Part shown: piece after piece, positions 35,596-43,830 of the stretch
How positions within the stretch are numbered: position 1 is the stretch's first letter
How the letters are laid out: each line of letters begins with the position of its first letter
DNA from: Enterococcaceae bacterium
GTDB taxonomy: Bacteria > Bacillota > Bacilli > Lactobacillales > Catellicoccaceae
Direction: 5' to 3'
Assembly (NCBI GenBank): GCA_030150665.1
Contig: JASLFJ010000029.1
Location: 1-63,061, forward strand
Length of the DNA: 63,061 bases
The notes under the pieces: generated by a model
The model's database searches: none
What the model was told of the DNA's origin: nothing
What the model saw: the letters and a program-made list of their open reading frames with translations, nothing else
Translations under genes and position numbers: made by a program

Positions 35596-35628
35596 AAAAA
35601 TACGGAGCTATTAGGCTCCGTATTTTTT
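35596..35628. terminator. Bidirectional terminator between gpmA and the ABC exporter operon
   Basis: AAAAATACGGAGC / GGCTCCGTATTTTTT around a TATTA loop. The stop codon of the converging small gene (35611-35613) lies in the hairpin. Confidence 0.9.
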
Positions 35629-35826
35629 ATTGTGCTTATAATAAAGCGTAATGACTCCTTCATAACCAGCATGAGCTATAAACTCGTTTTTATCCTCTAA
35701 ACTTTGGCAATACTGCCAAACAGCAACATAGTCTTTTGCAGGAACTGTTAACTCTTGAATTGTTCCTGCTCTTAATAATTGAATTTGTTCTATAAAATAC
35801 GTTAGATCATAAGACTCTTGCATCAT
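35611..35826 (-). CDS. Small uncharacterised protein downstream of the ABC exporter
   Basis: A 71-residue soluble protein beginning MMQESYDLTYFIEQIQ and ending LYYKHNKKYGA, with no recognised motif. GGGGAA precedes tandem ATG codons. It lies 11 bp after the second exporter subunit and ends inside the operon terminator, so it is the last gene of the marR-ABC transcript or follows it closely. Function is unknown. Confidence 0.65.
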   Translation of the reverse strand: MMQESYDLTYFIEQIQLLRAGTIQELTVPAKDYVAVWQYCQSLEDKNEFIAHAGYEGVITLYYKHNKKYGA

Positions 35827-35837
35827 CGCATTCCCCT

Positions 35838-37607
35838 TTATTCAAATACAAACTGATTTTCATAAAGCTCTGCATAAAATCCTTGTCGGGCAATAAGCTC
35901 ATCGTGAGATCCTTCTTCAATCACAACACCCTCTTTTAATACAACAATGCGATCTGCATTTAAAATAGTTTTTAAGCGGTGCGCAATCACAAAACTCGTT
36001 CTCCCTTGAATTGCTTCATCCATTGCGGTTTGAATTTTAGCTTCGGTCACCGTATCTACATTACTTGTCGCTTCATCTAAAATTAAAAATGAAGGATCCG
36101 TAATAATCGTACGTGCAATACTGATTAACTGCTTTTGTCCTGTACTAAAAATATTATTTTCTTCTGTAATCCGTGTATCATACTGCTCGGGTAGCGTTTC
36201 GATAAAGTCATGAATATTAGCTTGTTTTGCCGCATAAATCACTTCTTCTTTAGTCGCATCTGGCTTACCGAAAGCAATATTTTCAAAAATAGTTCCTGAA
36301 AATAAAATAGAATCTTGAAGCACAATCCCTACTTGTGATCTTAAGCTAGGTAGATCAATGGTTCTAACGTCTCTTCCATCGTATTGTACAGAGCCTTCAT
36401 TAACGTCATAAAAGCGCGTCATTAAATTCATAATGGTCGTTTTCCCAGATCCAGTCGGTCCTACAAGGGCAACCATCTCCCCTTTATTGACGCGAATCGT
36501 TACATCTTTTAAGACGTAATGATCTTGATCGTAACCAAAAGAAACATTATCGAGTAAGACTTCTGAGACAACCCCATTAAATCGATACCCATCTTTTGGA
36601 TTTTGTTCTTCTTCTTGATCAAAGACTTCATTTAATCTTCCAGCACCTGTAATGGCTAATTGAATCATATTATAAACAGAAGAAATTTGCATCATCGGTT
36701 GATAGTATTGCTGAGAATATTGAACAAAGGCAACGACAAGTCCTAACGCTACAGAACGCTCTAAATCCCCATTAAGTGCTAACCAACCGCCAAAGAAAAT
36801 CACAATCGCTGTATTTAAAAATGACATCCCTTGCATCGTTGGAAATAACAGTCCTGAATAAAGCTGTCCTTTAAACGTATCTTTGCGCACTTGTTCATTT
36901 TTTTCTAAAAATCCATCAATGGTCTCATCTTGCAGGCCATAAGTAATGATTACTTTTTGTCCATTTAACTTCTCATTCATATATCCATTTAAAGCACCAA
37001 TCGCTGCTTGTTGTTTATTTACATAGTGTCTTGCTTTTGTAATAATCAGAACCGCAAATAAAATCGCAACCGGTGTTGAGGCAATCGTAATCCAAGCCAT
37101 TTGTACATTTTCTCGAAACATCATAATAATAATTCCGATAAATAAAGCACTATTGCTTAAAAATTGGAGTACCGCTTGGTTTAAACTATTTTGAATATTA
37201 TCTAAATCACTGGTAAAACGACTTAAAATCTCACCATCTTGATGCTCATCAAAAAAACGAATGGTTAAATGTTCTAATTTATAAAACAGTCCCCAACGCA
37301 TTCGGTTAGTGGAGTATCCTACCACACGACTAAATAAAATACTGTAAATAAAACTTGCTGCACTTAAACATAAATAAAAGAGCACCAGTTTCCAAATCAC
37401 AGCCACAAACTTCGTCTTATCATCAACACCGTGCATTAATCCTCCGGCATAGTTAGCCAGCTCTTGAAACGCTTCTCCGATATATTTAGGTGCATGAACT
37501 TGGAAAAATGTAGCAGCAATAATACCTACAATAATAAAGAAAAACATTCCTTTATAAGCTTTGAAGTAGCGAAAGAAAAATCGCCATGCTTTATTAAAAT
37601 CACTCAT
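35838..37607 (-). CDS. ABC multidrug-type exporter subunit with consensus ATPase catalytic residues
   Basis: A 589-residue half transporter: six-helix ABC transmembrane domain (about 1-330) and nucleotide-binding domain with Walker A GPTGSGKTTI, Walker B FLILDEATS (catalytic Glu) and switch His in VIAHRLKTI. Its signature motif is altered, FSTGQKQ in place of LSGGQ. It overlaps the partner stop by 8 bp; ATG at 37607 has GGAGG at 8 nt, while the open frame to 37640 lies in the partner. The pair resembles LmrCD/BmrCD/EfrCD-type heterodimeric exporters. Substrates are unknown. Confidence 0.92.
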   Translation of the reverse strand: MSDFNKAWRFFFRYFKAYKGMFFFIIVGIIAATFFQVHAPKYIGEAFQELANYAGGLMHGVDDKTKFVAVIWKLVLFYLCLSAASFIYSILFSRVVGYSTNRMRWGLFYKLEHLTIRFFDEHQDGEILSRFTSDLDNIQNSLNQAVLQFLSNSALFIGIIIMMFRENVQMAWITIASTPVAILFAVLIITKARHYVNKQQAAIGALNGYMNEKLNGQKVIITYGLQDETIDGFLEKNEQVRKDTFKGQLYSGLLFPTMQGMSFLNTAIVIFFGGWLALNGDLERSVALGLVVAFVQYSQQYYQPMMQISSVYNMIQLAITGAGRLNEVFDQEEEQNPKDGYRFNGVVSEVLLDNVSFGYDQDHYVLKDVTIRVNKGEMVALVGPTGSGKTTIMNLMTRFYDVNEGSVQYDGRDVRTIDLPSLRSQVGIVLQDSILFSGTIFENIAFGKPDATKEEVIYAAKQANIHDFIETLPEQYDTRITEENNIFSTGQKQLISIARTIITDPSFLILDEATSNVDTVTEAKIQTAMDEAIQGRTSFVIAHRLKTILNADRIVVLKEGVVIEEGSHDELIARQGFYAELYENQFVFE

Positions 37608-39324
37608 GTTGATCTCCCTCCTTCGCTTTTTGTGTTTCATAAATCTCTTGATATACTGGATTATTTAAAACTAACTCGTCATGAGTTCCTACACCTACTA
37701 ATTTCCCTTCATCTAAAACAAAGATTCGATCTGCATGAACCACAGAAGAGATTTTTTGAGAAATCACAAGTGTCGTTGTTCCTTTAAGCTCTTTATTTAA
37801 AGCTTCTTTAACTAATTTTTCAGAACGTGCATCCAGTGCGCTTGTACTATCATCTAAAATTAATATTTTAGGTTTACCAACAACCCCTCTTGCAATCGAC
37901 AAACGCTGTTTTTGTCCACCTGAAAAATTATTACTACGCTCTTCAACAACAGCATCTAACTCATCAGGCAGGGCACCAATAAACTCTTGAGCTTGAGCAA
38001 TATTAGCTGCCCAATTCAACTCTTCTTCAGTTGCTGTAGCGTGACCATGTCTTAAATTTTCTTTAATGGTTCCTGAAAATAAAATTGCTTTTTGCGCTAC
38101 TAAAGATACTGTTTTTCGAAGATCTTCTTCATTAATCTCTTTAAGCGGTACGCCCCCAATTGAAATACTGCCTTGGGTAGGATCATAAAGTCTTGGAATA
38201 AGCTGAGCAAGCGTTGATTTTCCTGATCCAGTCGCACCAACAATACCGATCATCTCTCCATCGTTAATATGAAAAGATATGTCTTTTAATGTATCTTCTT
38301 CTTCTCCAGGATAAGCAAAAGAAACTTGATCAAATGTAATTTGACCGTCTAATTCTTGATGCGGTGTATCTGGAAAAACAATATCTGGACTTACTGCTAA
38401 AATTTCTTTAATTCGTCCTAATGACACAATCGCACGTGAGACCATCATAGTCATCATACCACCAATAATAATAGACATCATAATCTGCATTAAATAACTC
38501 ATAAATGAAGCGATTTTACCAACGACGGTAGGATCTGCTTTCACAAGATGACTCGCAAAATAAATAGAGCCTGCCATTGCTAAATAAGCAGCTAACATAA
38601 AGGAAGGAACAATAATTGAAAAAATGGTGCCGACAGTAATATTATGTCGTGTTAATCGGTCACTTTCTTCTTTAAAACGGGCTAACTGATTGTCTTCTTG
38701 AACAAAAGATTTAACAACACGAATCCCTTGTAAGTTTTCTTTTGCAATATTATTGGTTTTATCAATTAATTTTTGAATAATACGAAAATGTTTTCCCATT
38801 CTTGTAAACGAAAGCCCTGTAATCGTTACAACAACGACAATAAGTAAAATAATAATCCACCATAATTGTGGAAGAGTATACATCGCTAGCGCAAAACTTC
38901 CAATAAATAAAATAGGAATCCGAAACAGCGACTGTAAACTAATCATCACCATATTTTGTACTTGGTTCATATCATTGGTTAAGCGAACCGCTAAATTTCC
39001 TGCTGAAAACTCTTCGATGTTTCCAAATGAAAACGTCTGTATTTTTCGAAACGTCCGTTCTCTAAGATCCGCACTCACACCTTGTGATACTTTTGCCGCA
39101 AAAAAAGTATTTAGCACTCCTGCTACTAAACCGACTAAAGCAATCACAACTAACTGAATCCCAAGACGTTTCATTTCTTGTTGATCATCTTGCATAATCG
39201 TTTCTAATACTTTTTGTAATAACTTAGGTTGCCAAAGTGAAGAAAAGACCATAAATACAACCGCAATCATAGAAGCGATAATGGTTTTTCTATACTTTTT
39301 TGCATGTTGAAACACTAAATCCAT
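37600..39324 (-). CDS. ABC multidrug-type exporter subunit with degenerate ATPase site
   Basis: A 574-residue half transporter, transmembrane domain then nucleotide-binding domain. Walker A GATGSGKSTL and signature FSGGQKQ are normal. The Walker B is ILILDDSTS (catalytic Glu replaced by Asp) and the switch reads VISQKIS (His replaced by Gln). With the altered signature of the partner this builds one degenerate and one competent ATP site, the known design of heterodimeric exporters. Downstream of a MarR regulator in the same transcript. Confidence 0.92.
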   Translation of the reverse strand: MDLVFQHAKKYRKTIIASMIAVVFMVFSSLWQPKLLQKVLETIMQDDQQEMKRLGIQLVVIALVGLVAGVLNTFFAAKVSQGVSADLRERTFRKIQTFSFGNIEEFSAGNLAVRLTNDMNQVQNMVMISLQSLFRIPILFIGSFALAMYTLPQLWWIIILLIVVVVTITGLSFTRMGKHFRIIQKLIDKTNNIAKENLQGIRVVKSFVQEDNQLARFKEESDRLTRHNITVGTIFSIIVPSFMLAAYLAMAGSIYFASHLVKADPTVVGKIASFMSYLMQIMMSIIIGGMMTMMVSRAIVSLGRIKEILAVSPDIVFPDTPHQELDGQITFDQVSFAYPGEEEDTLKDISFHINDGEMIGIVGATGSGKSTLAQLIPRLYDPTQGSISIGGVPLKEINEEDLRKTVSLVAQKAILFSGTIKENLRHGHATATEEELNWAANIAQAQEFIGALPDELDAVVEERSNNFSGGQKQRLSIARGVVGKPKILILDDSTSALDARSEKLVKEALNKELKGTTTLVISQKISSVVHADRIFVLDEGKLVGVGTHDELVLNNPVYQEIYETQKAKEGDQHE

Positions 39325-39353
39325 ATCATCCCTACTTTCTTAAATTAATCATC

Positions 39354-39794
39354 TTAAAGCTCTAATGCATCATTTAATGCATCAATCACTTTCTGACTTA
39401 CATGATATAGACATTCTTTTTCTTCTTCTGTAAGACAAGAAAATATAGCAATCGTATCTTTACCGCGCTCTTTCATCTCTAACACCCTGGCTTTGCCTTG
39501 GTCTGTCAAACCAATCAAGCTCATCCTTCGATCTTCTTTGGACGTTCTTTTATAAATGAGTGCTTGATCTTCTAATTTATCAAGCAATTCACTTAAGGAT
39601 TGTGGACGAATCGCAAGCAAGTATGCCAGTTCTTTTTGGGAAATCTCTGACTGCATACTCAGCAGCATCAAGACTCTTCCTTGTCCGTGATGAGGCTGAT
39701 AAGTCGCACCTTCTTTAAGGCGCTGTCTTGCATAATAACGGTGTAACAGATGCACGACTTGTTGATACGATGAGACTAATGTCTGATCATCCAA
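39354..39794 (-). CDS. MarR-family transcriptional regulator
   Basis: A 146-residue winged-helix regulator (SQKELAYLLAIRPQSLSELLDKLEDQALIYKRTSKEDRRM is the recognition helix and wing region, about 53-93). It starts with TTG at 39794, supported by GGAGG at 7 nt; no better in-frame start exists. It precedes the two ABC exporter genes by 29 bp and presumably represses this operon, relieved by a transported compound. A 12-bp perfect palindrome sits in its own promoter. Confidence 0.88.
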   Translation of the reverse strand: MDDQTLVSSYQQVVHLLHRYYARQRLKEGATYQPHHGQGRVLMLLSMQSEISQKELAYLLAIRPQSLSELLDKLEDQALIYKRTSKEDRRMSLIGLTDQGKARVLEMKERGKDTIAIFSCLTEEEKECLYHVSQKVIDALNDALEL

Positions 39795-39825
39795 ATGGTA
39801 TCCTCCTTTATTTTTTCTGGATTAA

Positions 39826-39854
39826 ATTATACAGGTACCTGTTTATTTTGTCAA
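39826..39854 (-). promoter_or_regulatory. marR-ABC operon promoter with palindromic operator
   Basis: Minus strand TTGACA (39849-39854), exact 17-nt spacer, TATAAT (39826-39831): perfect consensus. The palindrome ACAGGTACCTGT at 39831-39842 fills the -10-proximal spacer, placed to block RNA polymerase when bound, most likely by the MarR protein. Confidence 0.85.
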
Positions 39855-40002
39855 TTTAAGCTTATCAAATAAAACATATCGAGTGAATATGACTTTCTAT
39901 TTATATTTTTAAAATCCCTTGCTTTTTAACACATTCATCATCTTATCTGTCGTTACTTACATTTAAAAACGTATTTTCTGTGAACACGCAAGAAAATCTT
40001 TC

Positions 40003-40030
40003 AAAAAAAGCATAGAGATAAGTCCTATGC
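40003..40030 (-). terminator. Second, weaker hairpin downstream of the permease gene
   Basis: Minus strand GCATAG / CTATGC with a 9-nt loop followed by TTTTTTT. It may back up the terminator at 40069-40106 and insulate the marR promoter. Confidence 0.5.
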
Positions 40031-40068
40031 AGGAAATAAATGACTTCATATACATTAAAAGACAAAAT

Positions 40069-40106
40069 AAAAGGCACAATCGCAACACTTGCGACTATGC
40101 CTTTTT
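40069..40106 (-). terminator. Terminator after the APC permease gene
   Basis: Arms AAAAGGCA..TCGCAA and TTGCGA..TGCCTTTT with two mismatches; on the minus strand followed by TATTTT. 22 bases beyond the permease stop. Confidence 0.7.
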
Positions 40107-40127
40107 GATCTATGTATCATACTCACA

Positions 40128-41567
40128 TTAAGCTGTTTTTTCTTTAGAACGACGTGCAATAAACGGTAAAATCAGTCCTAAAAGTAATAGTACAATAGGT
40201 GTACAAATATTTAAAATAAATTGGAACCACCACGCTCCTGGATCTGCATCATAAGCAATTTTAGGTACCATTCCTAAAAGACAGGCAAATGCCGTAAATA
40301 AGAAGCACCACAGACCAATAATAAAGCCAAAGGTCTTATTTTTCACAAAATAATACTCTGAATTAAAGCGTTCTGCTTGTTTATTGACTAACATAAAGGC
40401 TAAAAATACCCATAAATAACGCATTGGCATCACAACTGAATTAAGATTTAACAGCCAATTATAAAGTTCATTCATATTCCCAATCCCAAGAGATGGTAAA
40501 ATAATTAATAAACTTACTAAAATACCTGTTAAAATATAGCCGTTAACTGGGGTATCACGATGATTAAATTTCGACAGTTTTTTCGGAATAAACTCATCAT
40601 CAGCATCCGCTAATAAAATACGTAACGGCGCATCAATAGAAAAAGCTAAAGCAGAAACTTGAGCCAGTACGTTAGCAGCTGCATATAAAATCATAAAGGA
40701 ATTCCCTACATGATAGTAATTACCTAACCGCTGAAACGCTTCATAAGCTCCATTGACCATTAAATCTTCTGGAATATTGTCTCCATTAAACAACATCCCC
40801 ATTGAAATAGATCCTAATAAGGCACTAATAGCTACCATCCCTGCTAAAAATAACATTCCCTTAGGAAACTCTTTAGAAGCATTTTTTGTATGATTAACGT
40901 AAGGTGAGATCTTCTCAGCACCACCGACTGCAAATACAAGCATAGATAACGTAGTAAAATAGCCAAAATTAAACGTTGGAATATACGTTTTAATACTGCC
41001 CATATCTGGAGTAGCCACTGAAGCCCCTGTTAGCTTTGGTGCAGAAACCGCAAGTAAAATAAATAAGATCGACATCACAAACATAGCCGTTCCTGCCATA
41101 CTTCCAATCCCTTTTAATGTTGAAAGTCCTCTTGAAGCAAACCATAAGAAAAATAGAAAAATACCTAAACAGATAATAGATACCGTAAGGGCTGATGTAA
41201 CTTTTACAAAGTCCCCATTGCCACGAAACAGCCAACTTAAAGCCACTAAAATCCCTTGAGGTTTTTGTGCAAGATAGGGAATATGCACGACCCAATAAGT
41301 CCAAGCAGCATAATAAGCTAGTTTAGGGGTTGATGTTTCTCTAATCCACGTTGAAACCCCACCTTCTTGATCTTTAAATGTTGAACCGAGTTGCCCGACA
41401 CTTAGTGCATAAGGGATAAAGTATAATCCTAAAATAAGTAACCAAGATACAACTACTGTTAATCCTTGATTGGCATAATTATTAACTACATTTCCTAATC
41501 CCCATACAGAGACAAAAGCAATTAAAGCAATATTATACCAACGCAGTTGCTTTTGATTCATATTCAC
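40128..41567 (-). CDS. APC-superfamily amino acid permease (YjeM/glutamate-GABA antiporter type)
   Basis: A 479-residue membrane protein with about 12 helices. The start region WGLGNVVNNYANQGL (TM1, unwound glycine segment) and FKDQEGGVSTWI between TM2 and TM3 match the glutamate:GABA antiporter subgroup of APC transporters, including E. coli YjeM. Substrate cannot be fixed. It stands alone on the minus strand, and a divergently transcribed LacI regulator 400 bp away could control it. An extended -10 (TGTTACAAT, hexamer at 41628-41633) lies about 60 bp upstream. Confidence 0.85.
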   Translation of the reverse strand: MNMNQKQLRWYNIALIAFVSVWGLGNVVNNYANQGLTVVVSWLLILGLYFIPYALSVGQLGSTFKDQEGGVSTWIRETSTPKLAYYAAWTYWVVHIPYLAQKPQGILVALSWLFRGNGDFVKVTSALTVSIICLGIFLFFLWFASRGLSTLKGIGSMAGTAMFVMSILFILLAVSAPKLTGASVATPDMGSIKTYIPTFNFGYFTTLSMLVFAVGGAEKISPYVNHTKNASKEFPKGMLFLAGMVAISALLGSISMGMLFNGDNIPEDLMVNGAYEAFQRLGNYYHVGNSFMILYAAANVLAQVSALAFSIDAPLRILLADADDEFIPKKLSKFNHRDTPVNGYILTGILVSLLIILPSLGIGNMNELYNWLLNLNSVVMPMRYLWVFLAFMLVNKQAERFNSEYYFVKNKTFGFIIGLWCFLFTAFACLLGMVPKIAYDADPGAWWFQFILNICTPIVLLLLGLILPFIARRSKEKTA

Positions 41568-41965
41568 CGCTCCTTTTAAAGTTAATTGTATTTTTCATTC
41601 TAAAAAAAGAAAAACACATGCTTTTTTATTGTAACACAGCTTTTTTTATAAAACTATACCATTAAAGAAGAGTTTTTTTGTCATATAAACCATACAAATT
41701 AAAATAACTCCTAAAATGATGAATCTACGAATCCAGTTAAATAATTGACACTATATACCCTATTTATTATATAAAAGCTCTATAAATAACTTACATATGA
41801 ACAATCTTATTCCTCCTTATTATTCAGCGCTTCATATTCGTCTTAATTCCGTAATTTAACAGGATCATGTATACTGTATAAGACCGATAAGTTCAATTAC
41901 GATATGTCATTGCTTATTCCATCAATTAAGATGAATCATCACTAGAAACTAAGAAAGGACCCCTT
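41568..41965. other. 398-bp divergent intergenic region between the permease and LacI-type regulator genes
   Basis: Very AT-rich, without a credible reading frame. It holds the permease -10 (41628-41633, minus), a consensus plus-strand promoter (41745-41773) and a second possible -10 TATACT at 41870-41875. The space between the plus promoter and the regulator ATG is about 190 nt, unusually long. No obvious palindrome of LacI-operator type was found. Confidence 0.6.
41745..41773 (+). promoter_or_regulatory. Consensus promoter upstream of the LacI-type regulator
   Basis: TTGACA (41745-41750), 17-nt spacer, TATATA (41768-41773). Would give a 5' leader near 185 nt for the regulator mRNA. Confidence 0.65.
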
Positions 41966-42952
41966 ATGACTACAATTATCGATGTCGCAAAACATGCTGG
42001 AGTTTCTAAATCGACAGTCTCTAGAGTCATTACAAAAAATGGTTATGTCAGCAAAGAAACTGAAGCAAAAGTAATACAAGCCATGCATGAATTAGCATAT
42101 TATCCGAGCCATCTAGCAAGACAGCTGCGCTTAGGAAAAACAAAAACGATTGGCTTTGTCTCACAAGCTTATATTGATGCTATGCAGATTTTTTTAAAAG
42201 AATTCGTTGCGATTGCTAAAGAGTATGGTTATTTTGTTCATCTTTACTTTACAGAAGGCGATCCTGACAAAGAACTGGAAATTTTAAAGATGCTTCAATT
42301 AAAACAAATTGATGGTTTATTTATTTTTACACGTACTAATGACTGGGAGATCATTGAATCTTTTGCCCAGTACGGACCTTTAGCCACATGGCATAGAAGA
42401 GAATCTAAACATCTTTATTCAGCTTACTTTGATCATTATGCTGGATATAATCAAGCACTGAACTATTTATTTAAACAAGGATTTCAAAATATAGGACATA
42501 TTATCGGCTATAGCAGCAATTTAAACACACAAGCTAGAAAAGAAGCGATTTCTGATTTTTATGCAAAAAATAAACTGATACTAAATCCCAATTGGCTCAT
42601 TACTAAGTTACCTCAACAACATAGTGGTCAATTTATGGCTGAGTATTGGTTAAAACATAAACAAGATATTGACGCATTAATTGTCTATTCAGATGCCTTA
42701 GCTGCTGAATTTTTATCAACCATTCAGCTAATGGGCTATAATGCTCCTGAAGATATTGCACTGATGAGTTTTGATAATACAGATATTAGCCGGCTTATGC
42801 ATATTACAACCATTGATTATTCTATAAAACATCAAGCCTATAACTCTTTTATCTATCTTTATAATGCATTAACACAAAGTCAGATGCCATTTAAAGAACT
42901 GAATATGACATTAATTGAGCGTAGAACAACGCAAGTGCAACAAAAACCATGA
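41966..42952 (+). CDS. LacI-family transcriptional regulator
   Basis: A 328-residue regulator: HTH TTIIDVAKHAGVSKSTVSRV, hinge YYPSHLARQLRLGKT, then an effector domain of the sugar-binding fold. The effector domain diverges from CcpA, so a specific sugar or nucleoside operon is the likely target. No sugar genes adjoin it; the neighbours are an amino acid permease (divergent) and a membrane protein. GAAAGGACCCCTT precedes the ATG. Confidence 0.9.
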   Translation: MTTIIDVAKHAGVSKSTVSRVITKNGYVSKETEAKVIQAMHELAYYPSHLARQLRLGKTKTIGFVSQAYIDAMQIFLKEFVAIAKEYGYFVHLYFTEGDPDKELEILKMLQLKQIDGLFIFTRTNDWEIIESFAQYGPLATWHRRESKHLYSAYFDHYAGYNQALNYLFKQGFQNIGHIIGYSSNLNTQARKEAISDFYAKNKLILNPNWLITKLPQQHSGQFMAEYWLKHKQDIDALIVYSDALAAEFLSTIQLMGYNAPEDIALMSFDNTDISRLMHITTIDYSIKHQAYNSFIYLYNALTQSQMPFKELNMTLIERRTTQVQQKP

Positions 42953-43067
42953 CAGTGATGTTTTTAAAGATGACTGCTTAATGATGATAAACTCACTGAA
43001 TTATGATAAAATCAAATGGTATTGATGAGCTATTATCTATATGATCCATAAAAAGGAGTGAGTCATC

Positions 43068-43727
43068 ATGAAACAGATGATGAAAAGTATATGGTTTATT
43101 ATCCCAATGATTATTGCCGTACTGGTCACCTTTAATACAGCAAAAACATATATAACGCATCCAACGAGTCAAAGTCAATTATTATGTTTAGAAATGCTAG
43201 GAGCGCTCATTTTAATGTTTTTACCCTTTATCTTCAATCGCATATTTACTTATCAGTTTCCTAAAGCCATTATTTATTTTTATTGGGTATTTATGGCAGC
43301 TGCTGCCTTTTTAGGTACAGGACTCCATTGGATGGGACGAGTTCCTTATTATGATAAACTACTGCATTTTATCAGTGCTATTTTATTTACACTCATTGGT
43401 TATATCGTTGTCAATCACATGCTTAACCAACAAAAAATCACGCATCCCATGCTTTACTCTCTGCTTGTTTTTATGTTTACCTTAGCGTGTTGTACCCTTT
43501 GGGAATTTTACGAATTTACCGTAGATGCCGTTATGGATTTAAATTTACAACAATACCGCTCAGGAGCTAGCCTTTATTGTGGTCGTGATGCACTGCAAGA
43601 TACAATGCAAGATCTGTTATTTGGTGCTACAGGAAGTGCCCTTTATGTCATATACCATTACATCAAATTACGTAAACATCCTCACGCATTAAGTGAGCTA
43701 AAAATGATCAAAAAACAACCTAAATAA
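43068..43727 (+). CDS. DUF2238/YjdF-like membrane protein
   Basis: A 219-residue protein with six predicted membrane helices. Conserved polar motifs lie within helices: YDKLLHFISAILF, LWEFYEFTVD and DTMQDLLFGATGSALY, the pattern seen in the DUF2238 (YjdF) family of unknown function. AAAAGGAGTGAGTC precedes the ATG. Single gene between the LacI regulator and the converging glyS. Confidence 0.8.
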   Translation: MKQMMKSIWFIIPMIIAVLVTFNTAKTYITHPTSQSQLLCLEMLGALILMFLPFIFNRIFTYQFPKAIIYFYWVFMAAAAFLGTGLHWMGRVPYYDKLLHFISAILFTLIGYIVVNHMLNQQKITHPMLYSLLVFMFTLACCTLWEFYEFTVDAVMDLNLQQYRSGASLYCGRDALQDTMQDLLFGATGSALYVIYHYIKLRKHPHALSELKMIKKQPK

Positions 43728-43757
43728 TATAGTTCCAAATAAAAATGACCTGAATAC

Positions 43758-43829
43758 AAAAAAAACACAGAATGATCTGCAAGAGCTAAGTCGTTTTAAG
43801 TAAGCTCTGCAGCCTATTCTGTGTTTTTT
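43758..43829. terminator. Long bidirectional terminator between the DUF2238 gene and glyS
   Basis: Outer arms AAAAACACAGAAT / ATTCTGTGTTTTT enclose a second stem AGAGCT / AGCTCT. A- and T-runs flank both sides of this two-step hairpin. Confidence 0.85.
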
Positions 43830-43830
43830 A

